A stretch of 64,000 nucleotides of DNA. It comes from an uncultured Alphaproteobacteria bacterium. GTDB lineage: Bacteria > Pseudomonadota > Alphaproteobacteria > Sphingomonadales > Sphingomonadaceae. The notes under the pieces are model-generated. The model was not told the DNA's origin. It searched no databases and saw only the letters and a program-made list of their open reading frames with translations. The DNA is taken from assembly GCA_903934325.1 (NCBI GenBank), contig CAIZNH010000039.1, positions 1 to 64,000 on the forward strand. Reading direction: 5' to 3'. Below are positions 57,237 to 64,000 of the stretch, piece after piece (the stretch's first letter is position 1; each line of letters starts with the position of its first letter). The translations under genes were made by a program, and so were the position numbers.

Positions 57237-58127
57237 CTAACCCCTCGGGTGGGCCTTGCGGTAATTCTCCAAGAGGCTTGCGGCATCGACACGGGTGTAA
57301 ATCTGGGTTGATCCCAATGAGGCATGACCGAGCAGTTCTTGCAAGGAGCGCAGGTCCGCCCCGGCGCTGAGCAAATGCGTGGCAAAAGAATGGCGCAGCG
57401 CATGGGGCGTGGCCGTATCAGGCAGGCCCAATGCGCGGCGCGCCTGCGCCATCGCCTTCTGCACCATGCCGGGCGACAGCGGGCCACCTTTCGCCCCGCG
57501 AAAAAGGGGTTCGGCAGGGGTGAGCGGCCAAGGGCATTGTCGCACATAGTCCGCCACCGCTGCCCGCGTGATCGGCAGGACCGGGACAAGCCGCTGCTTG
57601 CCGCCCTTGCCGGTCACCTGCAACACCTCGCCAAGCACTGCATCGCGCCCCGTCAGCGAGAGCGCCTCGGCAATCCGCAGGCCCGATCCATACATCAGCA
57701 GCAGCACCGCCCGGTCGCGCGCGCCGATCCAGTCCTCGCCCGCAATGCCATCGACCAGCGACGCAAGGTTCACGGCCTCGTCGGGGGTAACAGGGCGGGG
57801 GAGACCCTTCTTGAGGCGCGGGCCGCGCAGGCGCGGGGGCAGGGGATCGGGATCGCCCGCCTGCTCGCGGGCGAAGGCGATGAAGGCCTTGAGCGCAGAA
57901 AGCTCGCGCGCGGTGCTGGCATTGCCGATGCCTTCCGCGCGGCGCGCTGCCAGAAACGCGCGCAACCCATGTGCCTCGGTCAGCGCCACAGCTGCCCAGT
58001 CCGCTAGGCCGTTCGCCGCCACCAACCGCTCGGCCGCGCTGGCATAGGCGCGCACGGTATGGGGCGAACGGCGGCGGTTGTCGGCGAGATGCGCGCGCCA
58101 CTGCGCCACGAGGTCGCCTGCGCTCAT
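57237..58127 (-). CDS. xerC: Tyrosine recombinase XerC
   Basis: A 296-aa tyrosine recombinase. The SAM-like N-terminal core-binding domain (to about 105) precedes the catalytic domain with the full set: Arg151 in GSGLRIAEAL, Lys174 in TGKGGKQR, His242 and Arg245 in HALRHSFATHL, His268 in LLGHASLG, and the nucleophile Tyr277 in QIYTRV. Together with XerD it resolves chromosome dimers at dif. The start overlaps the hemW stop by 4 nt. No dif site was recognised in the window. Confidence 0.94.
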   Translation of the reverse strand: MSAGDLVAQWRAHLADNRRRSPHTVRAYASAAERLVAANGLADWAAVALTEAHGLRAFLAARRAEGIGNASTARELSALKAFIAFAREQAGDPDPLPPRLRGPRLKKGLPRPVTPDEAVNLASLVDGIAGEDWIGARDRAVLLLMYGSGLRIAEALSLTGRDAVLGEVLQVTGKGGKQRLVPVLPITRAAVADYVRQCPWPLTPAEPLFRGAKGGPLSPGMVQKAMAQARRALGLPDTATPHALRHSFATHLLSAGADLRSLQELLGHASLGSTQIYTRVDAASLLENYRKAHPRG

Positions 58128-59275
58128 GCCGCCACCAGCGCCTCGGCCACGATCTCGGCCAGCAGCGCATCGAGCAGCGAGCGGCCCTCGGGCGCGACGC
58201 CGATGCGCGTGCCTTCCGCCCACACCAGCCCGAGACCGCGCAGGCGTGCGAGCGCAGCCTCATCCACCAGCCCCTCGCGCGGGATGCCAAAACGGGCCGA
58301 GAGCGCGGCGAGATCCAGCCCCTCGGCCAGGCGCAGGCCCATCAGCAGCGCCTCGGTCGCCTGTTCTGCCACGGCAAGCGGCCGCGCCTCGGCAATGCCG
58401 TTGCCCTGCGCGCTGACGGCTTTGAGGAAGTTCTCGGGCTTCTTGTTCCGCACCGTGGCCACTCCGCCGCGCCGGCCATGGGCGCCGGGGCCGATCCCGG
58501 CGTAATCCTGATAGCGCCAATAGGCGAGATTGTGGCGGCTCTCCTCTCCGCTGCGCGCATGGTTGCTCGTTTCGTAGGCAGGCAATCCGGCGGCTTCGGT
58601 GAGGCTTTGGGTGATGCTGAAAAGCCCGGCAGCCTCGTCGTCGTCAAGCGGCACCAGCCGCCCGCGCCGCACGTCGCTCGCAAAGCGCGTGCCGGGCTCG
58701 ATGGTGAGTTGGTAGAGCGACATGTGCCCCGTGCCGAAAGACAGGGCACGGCTGAGCCGCTCTTCCCACAGATCGGGCGTATGGCCGGGCAGGGCGTAGA
58801 TCATGTCGAAACTGACGCGCGCAAAATGCGCCTGCGCCGTGGCGATTGCGGCGAGCGCTTCCTCGGCCCCGTGCAGCCGCCCGAGAAAGCGCAGTTCCGC
58901 ATCATCCAGCGATTGCACGCCCAGCGACACGCGGTTGATCCCGGCGCTGGCAAGGGCGGCGAAATTGGCCGCCTCCACGGACGAGGGATTGGCCTCCAGC
59001 GTGATTTCGATGGCCGGATCGAAACCCCACAGCCGCGCCGCTTCTTCCAGCAGCGCGCCCACCAGCGCGGGCGGCATCAGCGAAGGCGTGCCGCCGCCGA
59101 AGAAGATCGAGGTCAGCGTCTCGCCACTAGCCACCGCAGCCTCGGCGCGCATGTCGGCGATCAGCGCATCCTGCCAGCCCGCCACATCGACGCGCTCGCG
59201 GACATGCGAGTTGAAATCGCAATAGGGGCATTTCTTCGCACAGAAGGGCCAGTGGATATAAAGCGCGCGCGCCAC
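58124..59275 (-). CDS. hemW: HemW, radical SAM haem chaperone
   Basis: A 383-aa HemN-like radical SAM protein. The cluster ligands are Cys12, Cys16 and Cys19 in WPFCAKKCPYCDF. The family regions IFFGGGTPSLM, LEANPSSVEAANFAALASAG and NRVSLGVQSLDDAELRFLGR are clear. The fourth cysteine of true HemN is absent, as expected for HemW, which binds haem and passes it to respiratory enzymes. It is 4-nt coupled to xerC. Confidence 0.93.
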   Translation of the reverse strand: MARALYIHWPFCAKKCPYCDFNSHVRERVDVAGWQDALIADMRAEAAVASGETLTSIFFGGGTPSLMPPALVGALLEEAARLWGFDPAIEITLEANPSSVEAANFAALASAGINRVSLGVQSLDDAELRFLGRLHGAEEALAAIATAQAHFARVSFDMIYALPGHTPDLWEERLSRALSFGTGHMSLYQLTIEPGTRFASDVRRGRLVPLDDDEAAGLFSITQSLTEAAGLPAYETSNHARSGEESRHNLAYWRYQDYAGIGPGAHGRRGGVATVRNKKPENFLKAVSAQGNGIAEARPLAVAEQATEALLMGLRLAEGLDLAALSARFGIPREGLVDEAALARLRGLGLVWAEGTRIGVAPEGRSLLDALLAEIVAEALVAA

Positions 59276-59323
59276 AGGGGGAATTTTCAGCCTCGCTTAA
59301 TCGTTGCGGGATAGTTCGATGCC

Positions 59324-59884
59324 ATGCGGAGCCTTCCTTTCGTGACCACTCTCGTCAAGCTCGCCGGTCTTGCCCTTATTATGGCAGCCGCGCCAGCACA
59401 GCCGCAAGGCCCTCGCCATGACGGGCCCCGGAGCGGCGACTGGCTCGACGCCCATAACGAAGCGCGTGCCGAGGCCGGGATTGCGCCGCTGGTGTGGAGC
59501 GATCGGCTTGCCCGTGATGCGCAGGACTGGGCGGATCATCTCGCTGCGACCGGTCGCTATGATCACGCCTCGCCGATGCAGCGGCAAGGGCAGGGCGAGA
59601 ATCTGTGGCGCGGTCCTAGGGGATATTGGGACACGTGGGACAAGGTCGGCTTTTTCGTCGAGGAAAAGCGCCACTTCCGGCCCGGCCAGTTCCCCGATGT
59701 CTCGGCCACCGGGCGCTGGAATGATGTGGCGCATTACACCCAGGTGATCTGGCCCCAGACCCGCGAGGTCGGCTGTGCGCTCGCCCATACGCCTGATGAG
59801 GAGGTGCTGGTTTGCCGCTATTTCCCGGCGGGCAACATCTGGGGCCATCGGATCGACCTGGCCGAACATATCGCGCGGCGCTAG
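59324..59884 (+). CDS. Secreted CAP-domain (SCP/PR1-like) protein
   Basis: A 186-aa secreted protein with a signal (residues about 1-27, [14 protein letters not shown]). The CAP domain is complete: [52 protein letters not shown], and [20 protein letters not shown] with the two His of the CAP cavity. A Cys pair ([16 protein letters not shown]) probably forms a disulfide. It lies between hemW and rdgB, genes that are neighbours in many relatives, and overlaps rdgB by 4 nt. Confidence 0.88.
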   Translation: MRSLPFVTTLVKLAGLALIMAAAPAQPQGPRHDGPRSGDWLDAHNEARAEAGIAPLVWSDRLARDAQDWADHLAATGRYDHASPMQRQGQGENLWRGPRGYWDTWDKVGFFVEEKRHFRPGQFPDVSATGRWNDVAHYTQVIWPQTREVGCALAHTPDEEVLVCRYFPAGNIWGHRIDLAEHIARR

Positions 59885-60513
59885 GCCTTCGGGAATTGCT
59901 CGGCGACCAGCTTGGCGAAGGCATCGGCGCGGTGGCTGATGGCGTGCTTTTCTTCAGGCGCGATCTCGGCGAAAGTCAGCGCGCTGCCGGCGGGAACGAA
60001 CACCGGATCATAGCCGAAACCCATGGCCCCGCGCGGCGGCCAGGTAAGCGCGCCGTGGCAGGCGCCTTCGTAGATCGCATAGTCGCCGTCGGGCCATGCA
60101 AGCGCCAGCACGCAGTGGAAGGCGGCGGAGCGGTCCACGCCAGCGCCCTTTTCCGCGAGCATCCCTTCGACCTTGCCCATCGCCATGTACCAGTCGCGGC
60201 CCGGTGCGCCTTCGAACCACTGCCGCTCGGCCCAGTCGGCGGTGTAGACCCCGGGGCGGCCATCGAGCGCAGCGACGCTGAGGCCGCTGTCATCCGCGAG
60301 TGCGGGCAGGCCCGCAGCCTCCGCCGCCGCGCGCGCCTTGATCAGCGCGTTCTGGGCGAAGGTGGTGCCGGTCTCGGCAGGCTCGGGCAGGCCAAGCGAC
60401 CCGGCCGACAGGCAGGTGACGCCATAGGGATCGAGCAGGGCTGCGATCTCCTTTAACTTGCCCGCATTATGCGTGGCAATGACAAGGCTGCCGGAGCCCA
60501 GACGCCGTGTCAT
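59881..60513 (-). CDS. rdgB: dITP/XTP pyrophosphatase (non-canonical NTP hydrolase)
   Basis: A 210-aa Ham1-family enzyme that cleans deaminated purine triphosphates. The substrate-binding [10 protein letters not shown] is near the N-terminus, the core has [20 protein letters not shown], and the C-terminal [19 protein letters not shown] carries the SHR motif. The start overlaps the rph stop by 4 nt. Confidence 0.96.
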   Translation of the reverse strand: MTRRLGSGSLVIATHNAGKLKEIAALLDPYGVTCLSAGSLGLPEPAETGTTFAQNALIKARAAAEAAGLPALADDSGLSVAALDGRPGVYTADWAERQWFEGAPGRDWYMAMGKVEGMLAEKGAGVDRSAAFHCVLALAWPDGDYAIYEGACHGALTWPPRGAMGFGYDPVFVPAGSALTFAEIAPEEKHAISHRADAFAKLVAEQFPKA

Positions 60514-61223
60514 TTCACTGCGTCCAGCTGCGCGGCAAAAATGCGGTCAGCGCCGATACGGGCGAGGCGCAGGAGGCGCAGCAGGCCTTCCTCGTCATAG
60601 GTCCCGCCTTCTGCTGTGGCCTGTACCTCGGCGATCTGGCCGCCCGAGAGCAGCACGAAATTGCCGTCCGCCTCGGCGTTCGAATCCTCGTCATAATCGA
60701 GGTCGAGCACCGGGGTGCCCTTGAAGATGCCGCAGGAGATGCCGGCGACCTGCGCAGCGATCGGATCATGCTTGATATCGCCCGAGGCCATCAGGCCGTT
60801 GACCGCCAGACGCAGCGCGATCCACGCGCCGGAAATGGCGGCGGTGCGTGTGCCGCCATCGGCCTGGATCACGTCGCAATCCAGGGTGATCTGCCGTTCG
60901 CCGAGCTTCTGGAGATCTACGACAGCGCGCAAGGAGCGTCCGATAAGGCGCTGGATTTCCTGCGTACGACCCGATTGCTTGCCCTTGGCTGCCTCGCGCG
61001 CGCCGCGGGTGTGGGTGGCGCGGGGGAGCATCGAGTATTCGCCCGTAACCCAACCTTCGCCCTTGCCGCGCAGCCACGGCGGAACGCCCTTTTCAACGCT
61101 CGCGGTGCACAGCACCTTGGTATCGCCAAAGCCGATCAGGCAGGAGCCTTCGGCGTGCTTGGTGAAACCGGTCTCGATCGTGATGGCGCGCATTTCATCG
61201 GGCGCGCGTCCTGAAGGGCGCAT
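60510..61223 (-). CDS. rph: Ribonuclease PH
   Basis: A 237-aa phosphorolytic 3'-5' exonuclease that trims tRNA 3' ends. It starts [20 protein letters not shown] and includes [40 protein letters not shown] and the phosphate-binding region with [20 protein letters not shown]. The length fits active enzymes, unlike the truncated E. coli K-12 form. It is divergent from hrcA with a 110-bp gap. Confidence 0.96.
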   Translation of the reverse strand: MRPSGRAPDEMRAITIETGFTKHAEGSCLIGFGDTKVLCTASVEKGVPPWLRGKGEGWVTGEYSMLPRATHTRGAREAAKGKQSGRTQEIQRLIGRSLRAVVDLQKLGERQITLDCDVIQADGGTRTAAISGAWIALRLAVNGLMASGDIKHDPIAAQVAGISCGIFKGTPVLDLDYDEDSNAEADGNFVLLSGGQIAEVQATAEGGTYDEEGLLRLLRLARIGADRIFAAQLDAVK

Positions 61224-61333
61224 GAGGTGTTCCTTTGCTGGTTGAGAAGGGCGCTAGAAGAAATTGCAGTGCTTCGACAAGCTTGAGCCGAACGGAAATT
61301 GAGAAAGTTGGCGATAGCGGTTAGCAATTCGCC

Positions 61334-62377
61334 ATGGCCTCGCTCCCCGTCACCGAACTCACAGCCCGTGCGCGCGAGATTTTCCGGCGCGTGGTGGAGG
61401 AATATATCGAGAGCGGGCAGCCGGTCGGCTCCAAGACGCTGGCAGCCGATGGCACACTCAATCTCTCGCCCGCCTCGATCCGTTCGGTGCTGGCCGATCT
61501 GGAAATGGCAGGGCTGCTCGCCGCGCCGCATACGAGCGCGGGGCGCCTGCCGACCGATGCGGGCCTCAGGATTTTCGTCGACGGGATGATGCGGGTGGCC
61601 GAGCCGACGCGCGAGGAACAGGCCGCGATCGAGGCGCGTCTGGCCGAAGCGGGGCCGGTGGAAGCGGCGTTGAAGCAGGCCAGCGCGATCCTCTCCGATC
61701 TTTCGGGCGCGGCGGGGATGGTGCTGGTGGCCCCGCGCGAACAGCGCCTTGCGCAATTCTCCCTCGTCGATCTCGGGCAGGGCCGGGCGCTTGCCGTGCT
61801 GGTGGGCGAGGACGGGGGCGTCGAGAACCGCGTCGTCACCATCGGCGGCGCGCTCGATCCCGGGGCGCTGGACCGGGCGTCCAACTATATCACCGCGCGG
61901 CTTGCGGGCCGCACGCTCGCCGATGCGGCGCTCGCTATGCGTTCCGAGATTTCGACGGGTCGCTCGCAACTCGATGATGCCAGCCGCGATCTGGTCGAGC
62001 GCGGGCTTGCCGTGTGGTCCGAGGATGCCGCCGCGCGCCCTGTGCTGATCGTGCGGGGGGCGGCCAACCTCCTCGATGAAACCGCATTGGGCGATATCGA
62101 GCGGGTGCGGATGCTGCTGGAGGATCTCGAAAACAAGCAATCGGTCGCCTCTCTGCTCGATTCGGCGCGCGATGCGGAAGCGACGCGCATTTTCATCGGC
62201 TCCGAGAACCGCCTCTTCGCGCTCTCCGGCTCCTCGGTCATCGCCTCGCCCTATCGCGACCGCGAGGGGCGGGTGGTCGGCGTGCTAGGGGTGATCGGCC
62301 CTGTAAGGTTGAATTACGCGCGGGTTGTCCCCATGGTTGATCTGACAGCCCGTTCGCTGGGCAAGCTCATCGCTTGA
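61334..62377 (+). CDS. hrcA: Heat-inducible transcription repressor HrcA
   Basis: A 347-aa repressor of groESL-type heat-shock genes through CIRCE. The winged-helix N-terminus is LTARAREIFRRVVEEYIESG, QPVGSKTLAADGTLNLSPAS, then HTSAGRLPTDAGLRIFVDGM. The central GAF-like and C-terminal dimerisation parts follow, ending with VGVLGVIGPVRLNYARVVPM. I looked for CIRCE (TTAGCACTC-N9-GAGTGCTAA) in front of it and found none. Its stop directly abuts the grpE ATG. Confidence 0.95.
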   Translation: MASLPVTELTARAREIFRRVVEEYIESGQPVGSKTLAADGTLNLSPASIRSVLADLEMAGLLAAPHTSAGRLPTDAGLRIFVDGMMRVAEPTREEQAAIEARLAEAGPVEAALKQASAILSDLSGAAGMVLVAPREQRLAQFSLVDLGQGRALAVLVGEDGGVENRVVTIGGALDPGALDRASNYITARLAGRTLADAALAMRSEISTGRSQLDDASRDLVERGLAVWSEDAAARPVLIVRGAANLLDETALGDIERVRMLLEDLENKQSVASLLDSARDAEATRIFIGSENRLFALSGSSVIASPYRDREGRVVGVLGVIGPVRLNYARVVPMVDLTARSLGKLIA

Positions 62378-62965
62378 ATGGAAAGCCAAACCGACATGAC
62401 CGAGAATGAAAAGCCGCTGGATCAGGCGGCTGAAGACGAATCGAAGGGCGTGCCCGAGCACCTGCGCGAGGGCGGGGATGAAGCCTCGCCGCTGGCCGAA
62501 GCGCTGGAAGCACTGAAGCGTGATCTCGACGAGGCCAAGCAGACCGTGCTCTATGCCCAGGCCGAAACCCAGAACGTGCGCCGTCGTCTCGAGCGCGAGA
62601 AGGACGAGGCGCGCGTCTATGCCGCGACCGGCTTTGCCCGCGATATCCTGTCAGTCGCCGACAACCTCTCCCGCGCGATCGACGCGATCCCGCAGTCCTT
62701 GCGCGAAGATGACAGCATGAAGGGCCTCGTCATCGGCCTCGAAGCGACCCAGCGCGAGCTGGAGAAGGTCTTCGCCGGCCATGGCATCACCCGCATCGCC
62801 TCGATGGGCCTGCCGCTCGATCCCAACCAGCATCAGGCGATGCTCGAAGTGCCCAGCAATGATCACGAACCGGGCACGGTGGTGTCCGAGATGCAGGCCG
62901 GATGGATGATCAAGGACCGCCTGCTGCGCGCCGCGATGGTGGCGGTGGCGAAGAAGCCGGACTGA
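62378..62965 (+). CDS. grpE: Nucleotide exchange factor GrpE
   Basis: A 195-aa cochaperone that releases ADP from DnaK. It has an acidic N-terminus, a long coiled coil (about 40-85, ALKRDLDEAKQTVLYAQAET, then QNVRRRLEREKDEA), the four-helix region with FARDILSVADNLSRAIDAIP, and the C-terminal beta-wing ending SEMQAGWMIKDRLLRAAMVA. ATG 62378 follows the hrcA stop without a gap; ATG 62396 is an alternative start. Together they form the usual hrcA-grpE heat-shock unit. Confidence 0.95.
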   Translation: MESQTDMTENEKPLDQAAEDESKGVPEHLREGGDEASPLAEALEALKRDLDEAKQTVLYAQAETQNVRRRLEREKDEARVYAATGFARDILSVADNLSRAIDAIPQSLREDDSMKGLVIGLEATQRELEKVFAGHGITRIASMGLPLDPNQHQAMLEVPSNDHEPGTVVSEMQAGWMIKDRLLRAAMVAVAKKPD

Positions 62966-62966
62966 T

Positions 62967-63542
62967 CTATCGCAGCAGATAGATGGCGAGATAGCGCGCA
63001 ATCAGCAGGGCCAGCAGGACAATGCCGGCTGTGCGATTGCGCGTTACGGCTGCGCCGATCATCAGCGCGAGCAGCAGGCCTGTCGTCCCCAACGAGACCG
63101 GCGAGGTCAGGCGATCGACAAGCGCGGGCACCGTTGCCACGAACATCCACTGCACCACCACCATCACGATCAGCATCGCAAAGACGATGCGGTGGACCCG
63201 CAGGTAATGGGTGTCGAGATCGACGAAGTTTTGCGGCTCGGAAGGAAATACCAGTCTGCTGGCGAGGAAATAGGCGCTCGCAAACACCACCACGCCGAGG
63301 ATCATCGCGGTGCTCGCGATGATGCTTTCGCGCACCAGCCATGCGAACATCCAGAAGGACAAGAGATCAAGGATCACGAACACCGCCAGCAGCGGTGTGA
63401 GCCAACCGATCCGAAAGGCGCGGTGCTCGGCATCGCGGGCGAGTTTGAATTCGAGCGTGCGGCCAAGCCCGGTCAGCAGCTCGACCAGCGAGAGGCCGAG
63501 GATCAGGCTGTAGAGCGCAAAGACAAATTCGAATTCGCTCAT
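62967..63542 (-). CDS. Hypothetical five- to six-helix membrane protein
   Basis: A 191-aa hydrophobic protein with membrane segments near 5-25, 45-68, 75-98, 118-140, 148-165 and 170-190. It begins MSEFEFVFALYSLILGLSLV with ELLTGLGRTLEF. It is convergent with grpE (1-bp gap) and its start overlaps the stop of the vgr-related gene by 4 nt, which suggests co-expression. I do not recognise a family with a known role. Confidence 0.7.
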   Translation of the reverse strand: MSEFEFVFALYSLILGLSLVELLTGLGRTLEFKLARDAEHRAFRIGWLTPLLAVFVILDLLSFWMFAWLVRESIIASTAMILGVVVFASAYFLASRLVFPSEPQNFVDLDTHYLRVHRIVFAMLIVMVVVQWMFVATVPALVDRLTSPVSLGTTGLLLALMIGAAVTRNRTAGIVLLALLIARYLAIYLLR

Positions 63543-64000
63543 GCACCGGTTCCCGTGAAGTCGATCAGGCCGTCATAGGCGGACAGGCCGGAAACCCCGG
63601 CGACCCTTGCACCCTCGCGCAACAGGAACGCATGGCGCACGATTTCGGCCTGTTGTTCAAGCCCGTATTGCCCAAGGTTCAGACCCGGTTTCAAGGCATA
63701 GTCATAGCGGCACCAGGGGTGGCGGCGCAGCACAAGATGCCAGCGGCCATGGGTCTGCGCCTGCCACACGTGCGTCATTTCGTGCAGGAAATGGCCCTGC
63801 GCTCCCACAGGCGCGGCGGCGAAATCGTCGCAATAGTGATCGGCGAGCGGATGGAAGTGGATATGCCCCATCGGCGCCATGGTGACGCTTCGCGGCTGAA
63901 AGGGCATGAACTTGCGCCGCCGGATGGTGACGGCGGCGTAATCGATGGCGTCCCCGAACACCGACCGCGCCAGCGCCATTTCGCCCGCTGTCAGCGGCCG
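63539..64000 (-). CDS. 'Vgr-related' metallopeptidase-like protein (5' end beyond window)
   Basis: The frame stays open to the window edge (RPLTAGEMALARSVFGDAID), so the N-terminus is missing; 153 residues are visible. A zinc-protease-like motif HEMTHVW is preceded by a His-rich stretch GHIHFHPLADHY. Proteins of this kind are annotated in Sphingomonadales as vgr-related, without experimental support that I know of. The HExxH-like motif has Met in place of one usual residue but keeps His-Glu-x-x-His. The gene overlaps the downstream membrane-protein gene by 4 nt. Confidence 0.65.
   Translation of the reverse strand, partial: RPLTAGEMALARSVFGDAIDYAAVTIRRRKFMPFQPRSVTMAPMGHIHFHPLADHYCDDFAAAPVGAQGHFLHEMTHVWQAQTHGRWHLVLRRHPWCRYDYALKPGLNLGQYGLEQQAEIVRHAFLLREGARVAGVSGLSAYDGLIDFTGTGA

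Noticed and set aside
61224-61333. CIRCE or heat-shock promoter before hrcA
   Set aside because: No TTAGCACTC/GAGTGCTAA dyad and no convincing sigma-32-type elements could be found in the gap.

Overview
This is a GC-rich chromosomal window from an alphaproteobacterium. The gene set and neighbourhoods point to the Sphingomonadales, and I would guess the Erythrobacteraceae: mreBCD-mrdA-rodA, hemW-rdgB-rph-hrcA-grpE, paired GumN/TraB proteins, a DOMON-like protein and a 'vgr-related' metallopeptidase-like protein. That placement rests on family recognition only; no 16S gene or database search was available. Most of the window is densely packed housekeeping sequence with many 1-4 nt stop/start overlaps.

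Region 1-6046 is accessory. It opens with the end of an IS3-type insertion sequence cutting into phage-like sequence (a terminase small-subunit-like gene). Then come a frameshifted secreted protein gene, a periplasmic PDZ protein, about 460 bp of apparently decayed sequence, a D-aminoacylase-like amidohydrolase and a family III CoA transferase. It ends at tRNA-Lys(CTT), so an island inserted beside the tRNA is plausible but unproven.

Region 6165-19062 (mostly minus strand) holds the elongasome operon mreB-mreC-mreD-mrdA-rodA, then mutL (plus), ychF, a Tat-signal short-chain dehydrogenase, a small nucleotide kinase-like protein, a membrane protein, a DUF1330 protein, pth and rplY. Region 19192-22034 has two tandem GumN/TraB proteins and a three-gene module (39-aa membrane peptide, 64-aa XRE repressor, four-helix-type membrane protein). 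That module's promoter region carries four phased dyads that look like the repressor's operators. Region 22219-29393 has glyQ-glyS, ppdK, a methyltransferase and comF.

Region 29392-29766 is a highly structured intergenic stretch ending, on the minus strand, in a textbook intrinsic terminator; it is the best candidate for an undescribed small RNA. After it come hisI, a LiuR-like MerR regulator with its operator and an acyl-CoA dehydrogenase. Next are an alpha/beta hydrolase and two divergent M20 peptidases, one of which lacks two canonical zinc ligands. Region 36460-45204 holds a dienelactone hydrolase-cysK-MFS operon, a PilZ protein, tyrS, a DOMON-like protein, tspO, a NamZ (DUF1343) hydrolase and a CoxE-type VWA protein. 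Region 45336-48339 has a soluble chemoreceptor-like protein, a perfect 20-bp palindrome matching parS (the ParB centromere site), a second frameshifted small gene and a MoxR ATPase.

Region 48435-64000 contains a class A beta-lactamase-fold hydrolase, a family 87 glycosyltransferase, parE, an LppC-like lipoprotein, rsmI-yraN-gshB-dedA, xerC-hemW, a CAP-domain protein, rdgB-rph, hrcA-grpE, a membrane protein and the partial vgr-related gene. The parS site suggests the window lies in the origin-proximal part of the chromosome.
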